Source: Homalodisca vitripennis (Eukaryota > Arthropoda > Insecta > Hemiptera > Cicadellidae). From it: 64,000 nucleotides of DNA. Below the pieces are notes generated by a model. That model saw only the letters and a list, made by a program, of their open reading frames with translations, had not been told where the DNA came from and ran no database searches. The stretch is from the NCBI RefSeq assembly GCF_021130785.1, contig NW_025776814.1:62001-126000 (forward strand), written 5' to 3'. Shown piece after piece: positions 49,220 to 60,856 of this stretch. The position numbers were made by a program, and so were the translations under genes. The number at the start of each line of letters is the position of its first letter. The first letter of the stretch is position 1.

Positions 49220-52200
49220 CTTTTGGGTATGTTTGAGCAGTGTCTTCCCCTCTATTCTTCTTTCTATTCATTATTTTGTACTTATTCTTACATCCCCCAC
49301 CTAAGAAAATTAGGCTTATAATGTGTAGATGTTCACATTTTTGTGCCCCACTGTTTTAATAACCCCAAAGGGTATGCATCCTTTATTTCTATTTAAAAAA
49401 ATGACAATATATCCCCAGTTATAGTAGGCCTAAGCGATGTAATTAATGTATTTCCGATACGATGGACATTAAGCTGATGGCGTTGACTTTTCCAGAATTT
49501 ACTACAGGAAATGGCACAGGAATTACCACCATAAAACTTCTATTATTTGAAAATAATTGTATACATACAGGCTAACGTTTTTACTTATTACTATCGTGAT
49601 ATAAATATTCACACTGCATAAGAATCCCTGACATAAATTTTAGGTTCAACCTTTGATTGCATTAATTACACCAGAGTTAACGCACCAAATGCTTTAAATT
49701 GAGTTTCTAAAATATTGATTGCTCAGACTGCCATCTGCGGAGTGAAAGGCTCAGGTAACAATCAAAGTTACGTGGCGCAGCCTAGCGTCGGAAATAAGAA
49801 CTAACTGAAACAATCCCCAGTACACCTCTAACAGAATGAACTTATCACACTTTTTCCGTATACATAATTGATCTCTTTGCAACTAATACAATCAAAAGTA
49901 CAACCCAATACACTAATTTTTAAATCGATACTTATTGCAGAGTACCTCGTATATTTGTAAAACTGTCATATTTCTGTGCAGTATTTACAAGATCGTTTCC
50001 GGTTGTTGCAAACAATCGGACTGAATTGAAGTTTTAAAACGTTTATGTGAATTGTTGGTCTGGATTGCTTGAGTACGGCGGGAACGGTACCTGTAATGGT
50101 TCTTTTACCTCCACTTTTGTTCTCCCTGTCTTCCAGGACATTAAACTCTGACTACACACGAATACTCCAAGGTTATTTATGTCTGCAGCTGAAGTTTCTT
50201 ACAATTTACGGATTGTTTTAATATTTAAAAAACTCAATTATTTTTAATAAATGAAATTAATAAATTAGTCTATATGACAGAAATCGAAATAAAGCTGTAT
50301 ATGGCTAAGCTGGAGAATAATGTTAGTTAATATTCTTATTGTCATATTATTTCGGCAGAATTCTTATCTCGATTATATCTATCTTGTCCTTGACAAGCCA
50401 TAATTGGACAGATTACATCAAACATATTAATATTATTGTACCACAACATCTTATAGTAACAGAGTTACGTATTAGATTTGGTGTGTACTAATTGGTGATA
50501 AATAACTAAACATTAGCAAAGCCTATTACTTGAAGGGCTCGATAAATTTCAGTTCTGTCTGTCAGTCTGATCGATATCTCGAAACCGAACTGACCTATAA
50601 ACAAGATTTTACATATGGATTCATTTCTATATAGAAAACACTACTGTATGTTCCTTATCACTCTATGGTATTTGTATACTTTGGCTCTGAAATAATTTAT
50701 ATTTGTCTTGTACGTCATGACTGGTACATTGGTATGGTAGCAAGAAAATAACTACGAAATAAATAAGTCTGTAAACAATCTGAGACCAATTATGTGAGAT
50801 TTTAATATAAATATAAATTTTTAAAATTTTAACTTAACCCCACCTACAATAATAGATACAATAGTATCTACAATAGATACAACAGTATCTAGTATTTTAT
50901 TAATTTAGTAGATGGGGTTTTATAATTTGAACAATGCCATAAAACCCAACTTAACGAATACACATGTAAATGTACCTTGTGTTAAACTATGATGATAAAG
51001 ATTTCATTTGTGGATTTGAAATTTTTCATGAAAATTTCATCTGTAGACTTGAAATTTTTTCATGAAGCTTAATTTCTACATAAACAAAATGAATTATATG
51101 TTGGTACATGTCTAAGCATCGAATATAGCCAATTGCTCAGTAGGCTGACGCAATTTCTCTTTAGTCTGCCGGGGGAGGAGGTGAAAATTTGTATATTTGT
51201 ATGATTAGGCGTCTCTTAGCAGGACATCTTGAGAATGAATTAAGCTTGAAATTGTCCACGTAATCTCAAGCTTACAGATGAGATGACCATGAGACCTGGC
51301 CCACGTCACGTCCCTTGTAGTTGATATATGCAAACTTTCCAGCACTGGATTTCTGGAAATTGGAACAAATTTTGTAAGCAGTAGAGATTCATCTTCCAGT
51401 ACCCAATCATATCTCTTATCATCCAAGAGTGATCTGGTATCCTCCACAGAACACCAAAGGAATTTATGACAGCCAATCCATTGCATCCTTCAGTAGTTAG
51501 ATCACATTACTAATCTATTAATACCAGCGATTACCTTTAGCAAGATCTTTTCCCGGACGGTGTCCATGACTTCTTCGCAACGGGAATAGGATCTCTATAA
51601 AAGTAATATTACCCTTGCATGTTAATCAATTGAATATTAAAACATTAAACATATTTTGCAAAAGTAAATCAATAAGGTGCACAATGTACACAAAACTTGT
51701 GCTACGGGGGAATTGTATTTATTATTCTCTGGCACTTCTAAGTATTTTGTGCGGTAAAGAAATCATAGAGCCAAAAAACTGGGGCATTTCGAATTTTTCC
51801 TTTGTAGCGGCCACTACTAAAAAAAATTCTCGTGACCAAATGCCCCCGGCGGACACAACTCAGTGTTATTTTCAATGCTGCTCTGACCTCAAACACCATT
51901 CGTTTTAAATAACATCAGATTAGCGCACAAATTACTCGTGCAGAAAACAATTTTCTACACTAGTGAATAACATAATTTGAAATGGACTGTAATTTTAAAA
52001 GCTAAGATGTGGTATAGTGAGCAAAAACGCTGCAAATTACAAGTGATTTCCTCATTCCCATACTGTTTTTTTGAGGGAAAAGTATTACGAGGAACTAACT
52101 GCAAGGCTACTTGGAATCGAGAAGTTTACACATTAGATAGATTTTACGGGTTTCCTATAAAAGATATTTGTCATGTGAAAACTGAAATCCTATTTTTTTA

Positions 52201-52855
52201 AAACTAACAGCAATTGATAATAAACTGTGTACAATAATTTAAATTGTGTACGATAACTAGTCACCTTTCCAAACTAAGTAATTAGGAGAAAACAAAGTAC
52301 GTCTGCACTGGAGGAAGTTCAAGCTCAAATTTGCCAACAGTGCATTTACAAAAGATAACTACGGTAGAAGCTATTTTCAAACTTCAAACAAACTTGTTAA
52401 AGTATTTTCTTTCAAACTCAGTTTTTTCCATAACTTACATCTCTCTTAGTTTTACTGTTTGACTTCGTATGCGTAAACGACATTTCAAGCCATTAAATGT
52501 TTCGGTATTTTGTAGATCGAGAGTCCGTTGTAAAATTCTATTACCTTTGCACACTTCAAATTACACCTTATTTACTAGTACAAAAAAAATGTGTACGTAC
52601 TTAAGCTGAAATATATGCATGTGTTATTTATTCCTTAACTAACATACAATAACACATTCAGTCACAAACATTTTATAATGTTGACAACTTTTGGCATATA
52701 ATTGGGAGAATGCCAATTTAAAAGACTGACGGACTCCGTCGCTGGAAGTGGGAATAATTGGTGAATGAATGGGTGCAGGTAAGTTTGAAAACTATATGTT
52801 GGAATTTATTGTGGTGTGTATGACACAAACTTTAGTAATTAAAAAAATAAAAATT
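49220..52855. other. Spacer with repeats, no gene supported
   Basis: 50280-50660 and 50960-51270 belong to the abundant interspersed family. 51340-51486 (minus) is the partner of 26846-26990; the 93-codon frame at 51205-51486 runs through it and is not conserved. Open frames at 51615-51908 and 51977-52201 have no motif. Confidence 0.4.
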
Positions 52856-52859
52856 TGAC

Positions 52860-52920
52860 TTTTGCCATGCGTTGTATAATGTTCCGGCAATAAAAATCTG
52901 ATTTGATTTGATTTGAGTTC
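52860..52920 (+). repeat. LINE 3' end with (GATTT)n tail
   Basis: Reads CCGGCAATAAAAATCTGATTTGATTTGATTTGAG. It matches the minus-strand end of the LINE at 22541 (GCAATAAAAAAGATTTAATTTGATTCG). Direction is plus from the AATAAA block and simple tail. No coding part of this copy is left. Confidence 0.6.
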
Positions 52921-52924
52921 TCAA

Positions 52925-53065
52925 AGTTGCCTCTATATCCAGTTCCACTGATATTGATCTTCCTCCAATATATCAATAATATCAATTGATACGATAAATT
53001 TGTCATTATTGTAATCAGACAGTTTATAAATTTCATGTTCATCTTGGTATTCACGTAATTAAAAA
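52925..53065 (+). repeat. Repeat shared with 61490-61625
   Basis: TGATATTGATCTTCCTCCAATA, ATACGATAAATTTGTCATTATTGTAATCAGACAGTTTATAAATTTCATGTTCATCTTGGTATTCAC aligns closely with 61515-61615. A weaker match lies near 36922-36955, within the LINE fragment, so this is probably a LINE 5' region. Confidence 0.6.
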
Positions 53066-53069
53066 AAAA

Positions 53070-53980
53070 AACATTGAAGGAGACATTCCAAAAACTGAAA
53101 ATCTGCATACCCTCCTAAGTGTATTCAGCAGCATCAAACACTCCACAGTACTGACGTTGTTGCAATATCCAGGCTATTTAACAAAGCTAATGTATTAAAA
53201 CTTGTATACAGTGTGAGGCAGGCAGCCATTTTGCGATGTACAAGCGGATGAACCGAGAAAACCTACGCTTAACTGTAACGTAAATCCCAAAGAAATCGGG
53301 AGAATAATTTTAAACTCTAAAATCACCACAGATTGACACTTTTTGGATGTAGGGGTAAAGTGTAACAAGTAGGGAAATCTGTACGCCATCTTAATGTTTG
53401 AGTCTCACTGATCATTTTTAAAACAAGTTTAATTTATTTTGCTTCATGTATTCAAACAGGGGTGTTTCAAAGTGTCAAAATGTGTTTATTTTTACCCCAT
53501 TAGAAATATTAGTAAATCTATTTTTTTATCCAGGGTTAATAAAGAAGTTACTGTTATTAAAAATATGTTGCAAGTCCCTTTTCAGCAATAATTTCCCATT
53601 TTTTTAAATAATAATAATAAAACAAATAGTAAGGCATGTCTCTTACTAAACCTATCAATACCTCTCTTAACATCTTTTTATTTCATTTACAGTTTGGATT
53701 TATCTTTGATGGCTAAGAACAGTGCTTAAAATACTAATTGCTGTAAAGTTTTATTTGCATTATAGCATTTGTAATTCCTGTATTTGACGTAGGTTCTTAG
53801 TGAATTGTTTTTTTTTTTACCTTTTTTAATAATTTTATATATATTATGTGATGTAATTTAAGTCATTTGTATTTATAAAACTGTCTAGATTCTAATTATG
53901 TCTGTCTAAAAGTTATGTAATTCAACTAACATTATTTACAGATCTTCTAAAACAAAACCTCTTCTCCGTTTATTTACTGA
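53070..53980. other. Spacer, nothing recognised
   Basis: AT-rich, no supported gene. Confidence 0.4.
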
Positions 53981-53984
53981 TTAA

Positions 53985-54935
53985 AAGTCCTGATTCGTTA
54001 CGTAATGTCGAGTCATGGGCCTTGATACATAAGCCAAGTCTTTTAACCTTCGCTGTAATTATTAGTTCAGGCACGTTAAATCCTGGGATCTGTGTGGGTA
54101 GTTGACTGATTCCGCCCTTTACGATCCTTTTTAATCCCTCTTAATCCTCATCTACAGTTTTACGCACCGCTCGAGAGTAGTGGGCTGCCGCCCTATCGTA
54201 CACAAAACAGATTTCTTGAATAGTTTTGTTCAGGAAACATTACACAATAAATTAGGTAAGTAATAGATGAGGAAGTTATTGTACATATCTCCAAGCAATT
54301 TGGCCGCCAATAATGTCGTTCAAAGTACTGAGGGTCCAGTAACTTAAATTGTTTACCTCTCGCATCCAGTGGGGTTTCTCAAAATCCCAGACCCTCATTT
54401 TGTGACGATTCACTTGTCCATTGCTCCAGAAGTTCTTGTCGTCATCCATGAAACCTTTGAAAAAATATTCGTCTTCCTGCATTTTATCATGGGCCCACAA
54501 AGAGAAGTCCATTCTAAGAAGGTAGTCATCTCCATACAGTTACTGATATAGTGAAATCCGGCATGGGTGTATTTTAATGTCCTTAAGGACCCTACGTACT
54601 GATTGGTAAATTCCTGCACTGGCAGCCACTCTTGTACAAAAGTCACGTTGATTGAACTGAACCACATACTCTTTATACATCATCTCTTATCATTTCTCCC
54701 AAAATTGTTGAACATATTTATCCGAAGATACATACACGTGTTTACGGATTTAACGTGCATGGGACTAATTATTTGTGGGGAAGGTTAAAAGACTTGGTTT
54801 ATGCATCAAGGCCTATGACTCGAGAAGACATTATGTAACAAATTAGGGCTGCTGTTTAATCAATACACGAAGAAGAAGTCTTCAGGGCTGCAGAGAATTT
54901 TAGTTCCAGGGTAGAACTCAGGTTAGAACTAGAAA
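53985..54935. pseudogene. mariner/Tc1-like transposase relict in two opposed pieces
   Basis: The minus strand 54512-54276 reads FFKGFMDDDKNFWSNGQVN then HKMRVWDFEKPHW. This resembles the catalytic aspartate block of IS630-Tc1-mariner transposases (DEAHF-L-G-VN, then R-W--ENPH). Further along, 54190-54090 reads AAAHYSRAVRKTVDED, the block that in the family precedes the PDL-P-D motif. Its C-terminal end continues to 53985 with RLKDLAYVSRPMT. A second copy of that end lies on the plus strand at 54740-54930: WGRLKDLVYASRPMTRED, then FRAAENFSSRVEL. The two ends face each other, so an inversion or inverted duplication has broken the gene. Stops in all pieces; no terminal repeats identified. Confidence 0.6.
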
Positions 54936-54939
54936 ATTG

Positions 54940-55790
54940 TACAAATAAAGATGAATTGAGTTAAAAAATCTAACGGGGAAAACTTTTTTAAAAGATAAAA
55001 AGTTATAATTAAATCACTAAGAACCCACGGTGAAAGTACTGTTCAAAAAGCTGAAACTCAACAGATCGCTTCATATTTCAACCACCCAAGATAAAGCCAA
55101 ACTTGAAATACCCAAATTTAGTTTTCAAGAGAGATATTAATAGGTGTATTGAAAGTCATTCTTTGCTATTTCATATTTTAGGATTTCTAGTTTAAAATAT
55201 CCCTGAATTTGAAATATTTTAAAATATTGAAAATGTGTTGAAATTTGCAATATATTTTTAGAAATTCAACTTCTTTATTAAGCTTGAATTAAAATTTGGA
55301 TCTGCAGAAAAAAACTGTGAAACCGAACAACTTTGACACTTTCGAACGCTCTATGCTAAGTGATAGGCTTAAATGACACTCAGCTATATTCTATAGTTAC
55401 CAATGCACCATCATATAGAACTCATTCTTGACTAAGATAAATTAAAATTTTACGCATAAGTTTTCTCGAGCAATGTTTCTAATTTATAAACTAAAATTCT
55501 TTCGTTAAATTGCGTCATAATAAATTGATGTTGGATGGGTTGGGAAAATTATGCTACATGAGTTTTATATATCACATGTAAAAATCTCTGATTTTGATTA
55601 AATACTTATTCATTCCCACTGAGCCGAAAACTATGAAGTGCAACGTAATCTAACTCAGTAATTCTCATATGGAAATTACATCGTACACAATTTTAGGTGT
55701 ATGGGTCATTTAGTTTTTGAGATATCGTGCGGACACACTACCAGGGACAAAACTAAATTTTATTCAGCTCTCCCTCCGAGTGGTCAGCTT
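54940..55790. other. Spacer, nothing recognised
   Basis: AT-rich; short words of the abundant interspersed family near 55365-55400 and 55700-55760. No gene. Confidence 0.4.
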
Positions 55791-56061
55791 CGCTAACGAT
55801 CAGCCCAAAAATACGTATACCAAAATAATAAATAATCTAACCTAATCAAAATTCAAGAATAATCTTTCTGAATTTATGCCTTTGTTAAGAATATGCTTTA
55901 AAAAACGCTATAAAATATTGTTTAAAAATGCATTTGATTTCCCTCCTATACTTTCTGAATACAAATTTGCTTGTATTTTATGAAATATATTTAGGTGAAG
56001 CTGCCCAAACAGTACAAATATATAAAGCCTGTCATTACTAATTTTAACAATAATTAAACTC

Positions 56062-56067
56062 TTTATT
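56062..56067 (-). terminator. Putative poly(A) signal of locus E
   Basis: AATAAA on the minus strand about 175 bases after the stop codon, at the same place as in locus C (33382-33387). Confidence 0.45.
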
Positions 56068-56675
56068 ACATCAATTAACTCGCTGAACATTTTTACACAT
56101 TGCATTTTTGCCAGCGTGAATGTAAAAACACAATATATTAGAGGTGTAACTAAACTACATTCAATACCATGTGAATGTATGCCGAACAGAAATTTACGTT
56201 TATATTCAGTGATTTTGTACTAAGTTCTAAGCTTCTTTATTCTAGGTGGATGATGGTTCAGTCTGGAATTGGATCAGTATCACCAGGTAAGTTGTCACCG
56301 CTCCAGCCACCTGTACAGACAGAACACGCTATCAGCCTACATGCTATAACATGTTTGATAACTGTTAGTTTATCTTGTCACGAAATTTATCTCTAGATAA
56401 GAAAATTATATAGTCGATAGATGGATACAGAATCCTATTTGTTAATAGAGAAACGAGTACTTTTTCTACAAAGTAATCACTAACCGCTGTGAGTGTCTCG
56501 TTGTTGAGCGGGAAACATCCACGAGCAGAGAATCTTGCGTTGTGGTGGGGCAACTGCAGGAGAAACCCTTCAAGCTGGAAAACACCCCACAAAGATTTGT
56601 ACATATTTTTATTACGTTTGCACTAAAACGCATATAAAAAACCAACGTGGGACTTCTTGTGAAGTCTTCTAGTAA

Positions 56676-56832
56676 TTTATTTGTTTTAAAAAGTTATTTT
56701 TGACGATGGAAGGATTGTGAAGGAACATGACTTTTCTGGACATTTGCCATCGTTCAGTGAAACAAGAAATTAGTAACACTACGTTTCGAGATCTGCCACG
56801 TCGAAACGTAGTGTTAATGAGTTCTTGTTTCA
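56676..56832 (-). mobile_element. Retroposon insertion in intron 3 of locus E, with target duplication
   Basis: Locus C has CTTCTAGTAACATT at this place. Locus E has CTTCTAGTAA, about 157 extra bases, then CTTCTAGTAACATT. The direct repeats (56666-56675 and 56833-56842) mark a 10-bp target duplication. On the minus strand the element ends in an A-rich tail (AAAACAAATAAA). It contains the ACGATGGCAAATGTCC block also found at 48965-49210, so it belongs to that retroposon family. Its front forms an inverted repeat (56756-56789 with 56801-56834). Confidence 0.8.
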
Positions 56833-57140
56833 CTTCTAGTAACATTTCAATAAATTATTTCTATGAGACCAAGACAAGCTGATAGAATCAAGATATTAAA
56901 TTTAAAGAATTTCTATCAAGTTTCCATTAGAAGTCCAATGAAAAAAGCAATGTGGGACTTCAATTTTTTTATCCTTTTAGAAAATTCAAATAGGTTATTA
57001 CTATAATATCATTACTACACCATAATGAATTGGTAGTTTATGTGGTTGTTTAGCTATAAGTAATCATAATTACCTGATTTCTCAATTCCGGGTCCATGCT
57101 CTTGTTGATGAACTTGCAGATCGTCTGTCCTGTCTCATCA

Positions 57141-57960
57141 GCCTAGAACAACATCATATATTTAGAAATTCAAAACGACTTACATTGAATCAGGTTTGAA
57201 TAGTTCATAGCCGCCAACAGAGGAGCATTGAGCCTCTTTACCTGGATTTAGAAAAGTCCTTAAGGATTTTTGTGGCCAGTAATAATCACTGGAAGAAATC
57301 CCATACTATTGCTGCATCTTATCACCAAGAGCACGTATACCCGACTCGGAGATTCCTGAGGGCCATTAAGGACTTTTAACGGATCTTGAAACATATCTTG
57401 GCATCCCTGAAGTTATTTCTGTGCATAGAGTGGAACCTTATCCATACAACCTATCCTATACACATTTCCATGTGGAGAGTCTATGATAGATGTATTAACG
57501 AGAACTCTTACTTGTGCAACAAAACTGGATGTCAGAGACACTTGGAAAACTAGTACTTTATGTCGAGTTGCGTATTGGCCAGCTCCATAGCATAGAAACC
57601 AAAATTCAGTGCATTATACAATATCAGGAATGATTATATAAGGCTTCATTTTGGGTGGAACAGATTTTAAGCAAATTATAAGTTTTATTAACGCCATGTA
57701 AACCTTATGATAGGATTTTCTCAATATAATATATAAATATTAAACTGTATTATATTCTATAATATAATATATTGTAATAAATACAATTACAGCCTAGAAT
57801 CATTATATTTAGAAATTAAAAGTTAAGTTTTTACATTTTCAAAAGCATTGTCATTGTATTGAATCACGCTTGAATAGGTCATAGACTTCAACAGATCTAT
57901 CATTGAGCCACTTTACTTGGATGTTGAAAAGTCCTAAAAGAAATTCTGGGATGCATTAAC
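57141..57960. repeat. Duplicated intron segment in locus E
   Basis: CCTAGAACAACATCATATATTTAGAAATT (57142-57170), the GAATCAGGTTTGAATAGTTCATAG part and GAGCCTCTTTACCTGGAT recur in diverged form at 57792-57925. Intron 2 was thus partly duplicated without exon 3. Loci C and D have this segment once. Confidence 0.5.
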
Positions 57961-58275
57961 ATGCATCTAACAGAATGGAATCACATTCTAAGTTATGTTA
58001 CATAAAAACAATTTTAAACCTTAGGGTAGGATTTTCTCAATATAATATTTACCTTGTTGGTGACGACCGTGCTTGAGTTTAGTAACAGAACTACGTAGCA
58101 GATGTTAAGCAAGATCCAAGCTACTTCAGTAGTCGTGAAGAACAATGTACCAGTTTTGAGGAGCATGAAAAAGTAGTAAGACGTGACAGTGATGTGGAGA
58201 AACGAGGAGAAGATAACGGCCATTAGCTGATCGCAGTAGAAGCCATTAGCCTGGTGTACGGCGTCGCACAGCAGC

Positions 58276-58376
58276 ATCCAGTAGGTGTTCATCAGAGTTC
58301 TTAGTTTCTTGGATTTTAGAAAGCATATTGCCTAAAAATCACAAAATACTCTAACATACAAAACATACACACACAC

Positions 58377-58429
<53 letters not shown>

Positions 58430-58458
58430 CACACACACACATATATATATATATATAA

Positions 58459-58551
<93 letters not shown>

Positions 58552-58558
58552 TGTGTGT

Positions 58559-58589
<31 letters not shown>

Positions 58590-58690
58590 TGTGTGTGTAT
58601 GTTTTTGTATGTTAGAGTATTTTGTTGATTTTTAGGCAATATGCTTTCTAAAAATCAAGAAACTAAGAACTCTGATGAACACCTACTGGA
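58276..58690. repeat. Large inverted repeat with AC/AT/GT core in locus E
   Basis: The left arm (58276-58370) holds the start of exon 2 plus its splice acceptor region. The right arm (58603-58690) is its reverse complement with only small differences. Between them lie (CA)n, (TA)n and (GT)n runs that also mirror each other. The right arm stops inside exon 2 (CACCTACTGGAT). The whole can fold into one hairpin. A 107-codon His/Thr-Tyr/Ile frame on the minus strand is an artefact. Confidence 0.8.
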
Positions 58691-58692
58691 TA

Positions 58693-58693
58693 T

Positions 58694-58731
<38 letters not shown>

Positions 58732-58735
58732 CACT
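58693..58735. repeat. TA microsatellite
   Basis: A TA run adjoining the inverted repeat; what follows (AACTCTTTTAAGC-CAAGAATGACTTATC) aligns with 35271-35300 in locus C. Confidence 0.85.
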
Positions 58736-59684
58736 ATCACAATATAATATTGTATTGACAGAGCGATAAACTCTTTTAAGCACAAGAATGACTTATCAAT
58801 GTTTAAATATTGTTTAAGTAATTAATTCTGAGACCTTTTAAAATAGCACATAAAGATTCAGATAAATAAATAACAGTTTCTACCTAAATACTGTTATTTT
58901 GTTCTGTACGATGTATTTTATTATTTTTTATTGGTTTTCTAATTTGTTAAGTTTGATTTCTGTGCAGTTTGTTATTCATCAGAAAATTGTCCTGTTATGC
59001 TTACATCTTAATGTCAGCCATAATCGTTATGCTTACATCTTGTGTGGGTGCCGTCAACACTGGCAGGGTTTGTGACTTCCATCTCGATCTTGGCGTTTGA
59101 CCATTTCAAAGGACTTTGCGATACTTTGAGCCACATGTGTGAAATGGACGAGCAGAGCAGCTTGAGGGCAGAACAGCAGTACGATGGTGACGAAGGATAC
59201 TGCTAATGAAAATGCTTGGTCCACTGTGGTTCATAAGATAATAGTTACTAACATTAGTGCAACAGCGTAGATTCCCAAAAGTTTAACTGTTCGCTTTTGA
59301 CTTCTGATGTCTTATGTTGGAGTTCTCTTTGTAGGCTCGTTCCAGAGTGTCAAATACGCTGACAAGTCTAGGATACTTCCGGGGCGGAGCTGAAGAATGT
59401 GACAGCTGCCACCATTTGTAGAGAGACTATATCCATTGTTATGACAATGTCCAGTAGATCTGTCCAGCGAAACCGCAATGACTGATTACTCAATCTATCC
59501 ATGAAATGCATGTATAGAGTGATAGTGGATACAAATTCTTGCAGTATGACTAAGGTCATACTCCACAGGAATCCTGTATTGGAAAAATATGAGCGCTTTC
59601 ATTCCTCTGGCCCAAGGGTACATTCCACTGGCAGACCGCCAACTATTTGACAAATCTAAGCAATTTATCAGGAAAACCTTTCAA

Positions 59685-60090
59685 TTTTGTGTGAAATATC
59701 TGCTTGGATTTTTTCTAGAATATTTCGAAAACCTTACTATATTCTACTTTGTTCAGAACTCGTGTAGGTAATAGGAATGAGCGTTTTATTGGCTAATCAA
59801 ATTGCTATTCAATATTATACCAAGTAATAGCAGGCTAAAGCCTCGCAAAAGAAAATGCTTATCTTCTAATGGAAATAATCATTGCTTGCTCAATTGTTAA
59901 GCGTTTGGCAGTAAGATTTACACCAAGTTTTCGTGGCACTGGCACGAGGAAAATTAATGGAATTGGCCTTGAATAATTTGTTCTTTTTAACACCTTTGAC
60001 CTAATGTAGCACTTTTTTGCAACTATATAATTAATTATTGTACACAGTTCACAAATATTACCTAATAACATACTCTAGCAATAAATATAT
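59685..60090 (-). other. Upstream region of locus E
   Basis: Aligns with 36366-36755 upstream of locus C. This marks the 5' limit of the shared duplication at about 60090. Promoter elements not assignable. Confidence 0.5.
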
Positions 60091-60094
60091 ATTA

Positions 60095-60855
60095 AAATTG
60101 GTGTTTTTTATGTATAGATAGACCACAACATTTTCACTAACAATCGAGTAGAAATGTTCTTGCTCCCACAAATTCCTGAGTCCTTGAATTTGCTCCCCTT
60201 TTATCAATCCTCTGAATTATCGATAGGTACTAGCATCTTTTCAGTACTGAACTGGAATTGGAAAGTGCCAAGGTAATAGACGATTGAGATGATAATTGTA
60301 CTGGATTGAAGTGGTAGTGAATCGGTCCTAACTGATAGTGTCTCTTACATTCCAGACAGTAGAAACATATTCAATAGCATCCTAAGGGTAAGTGATGTTT
60401 ATTAGAAGAAATATACAATACACAAACTTCATTCTTTTACTTGCTTAGTTCAAGGCATGCTTAAGTTTTTCATCAAGAAAACGCAATATAAAAAAACAGG
60501 TCAATTTGCATTGCTATCTATGAGGTACGCTAATATTTATACCCTAGTGTAAATTAGGTTGCGCATGACAAATATTGAGATAGCGTATTTTGGTACTCCA
60601 TTTGAAATAAAAATATCCATTAAAATTTACTTTTTTTTTTCTTTCCTACTTTCTAAGATTCACGTGTCTCCTCCCAATAGTGATGTAAATACCTTGAAAA
60701 GGGGTTTCTTCCTATTATTATTGACATAAGTTCGAATAATTATGTAATGTTAAGTAAAACCCGTCTCTGCAATTTCAATAAAGTTGTAAATTTAAATCTA
60801 TATCAGCTTTAAAATACACAATACAAAAAAAAATAAAATTCATATTTTTAATTTT
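60095..60855. other. Spacer, nothing recognised
   Basis: AT-rich, no gene or repeat recognised. Confidence 0.4.
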
Positions 60856-60856
60856 A

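Larger units (their letters stand above)
56242..59684 (-). pseudogene. Gustatory receptor-like gene, locus E (degraded sister of C)
   Basis: Minus-strand exons by comparison with C: 1 = 59684-59037, 2 = 58331-58053, 3 = 57142-57074, 4 = 56574-56485, 5 = 56310-56242. Exons 3-5 are open and end VAGAVTTYLVILIQFQ. Exon 2 has an extra C near its start (frameshift) and one extra codon (Leu in WMLLCDA). Exon 1 has lost its start codon (TTG at 59684-59682 where A and C have ATG). It lacks a base shortly after and has extra bases near 59382, 59329 and 59297. It keeps GAA at the position of locus C's stop. Intron 3 holds a retroposon absent from C, and intron 1 a large microsatellite palindrome. Several changes are single bases in short runs, so some could be assembly errors, but the lost start supports a pseudogene. 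Confidence 0.8.

Noticed and set aside
51205..51486. 93-codon minus-strand gene
   Set aside because: The DNA is shared with 26846-26990, where the same frame is not open; treated as a repeat.
56175..56396. 73-codon plus-strand frame, also seen in reversed copies near 21.6 and 40.7 kb
   Set aside because: It recurs only because it is the antisense of the conserved last receptor exon.
58316..58639. A 107-codon His/Thr and Tyr/Ile-rich protein on the minus strand
   Set aside because: It is a translation of the CA/TA/GT microsatellites inside the inverted repeat.
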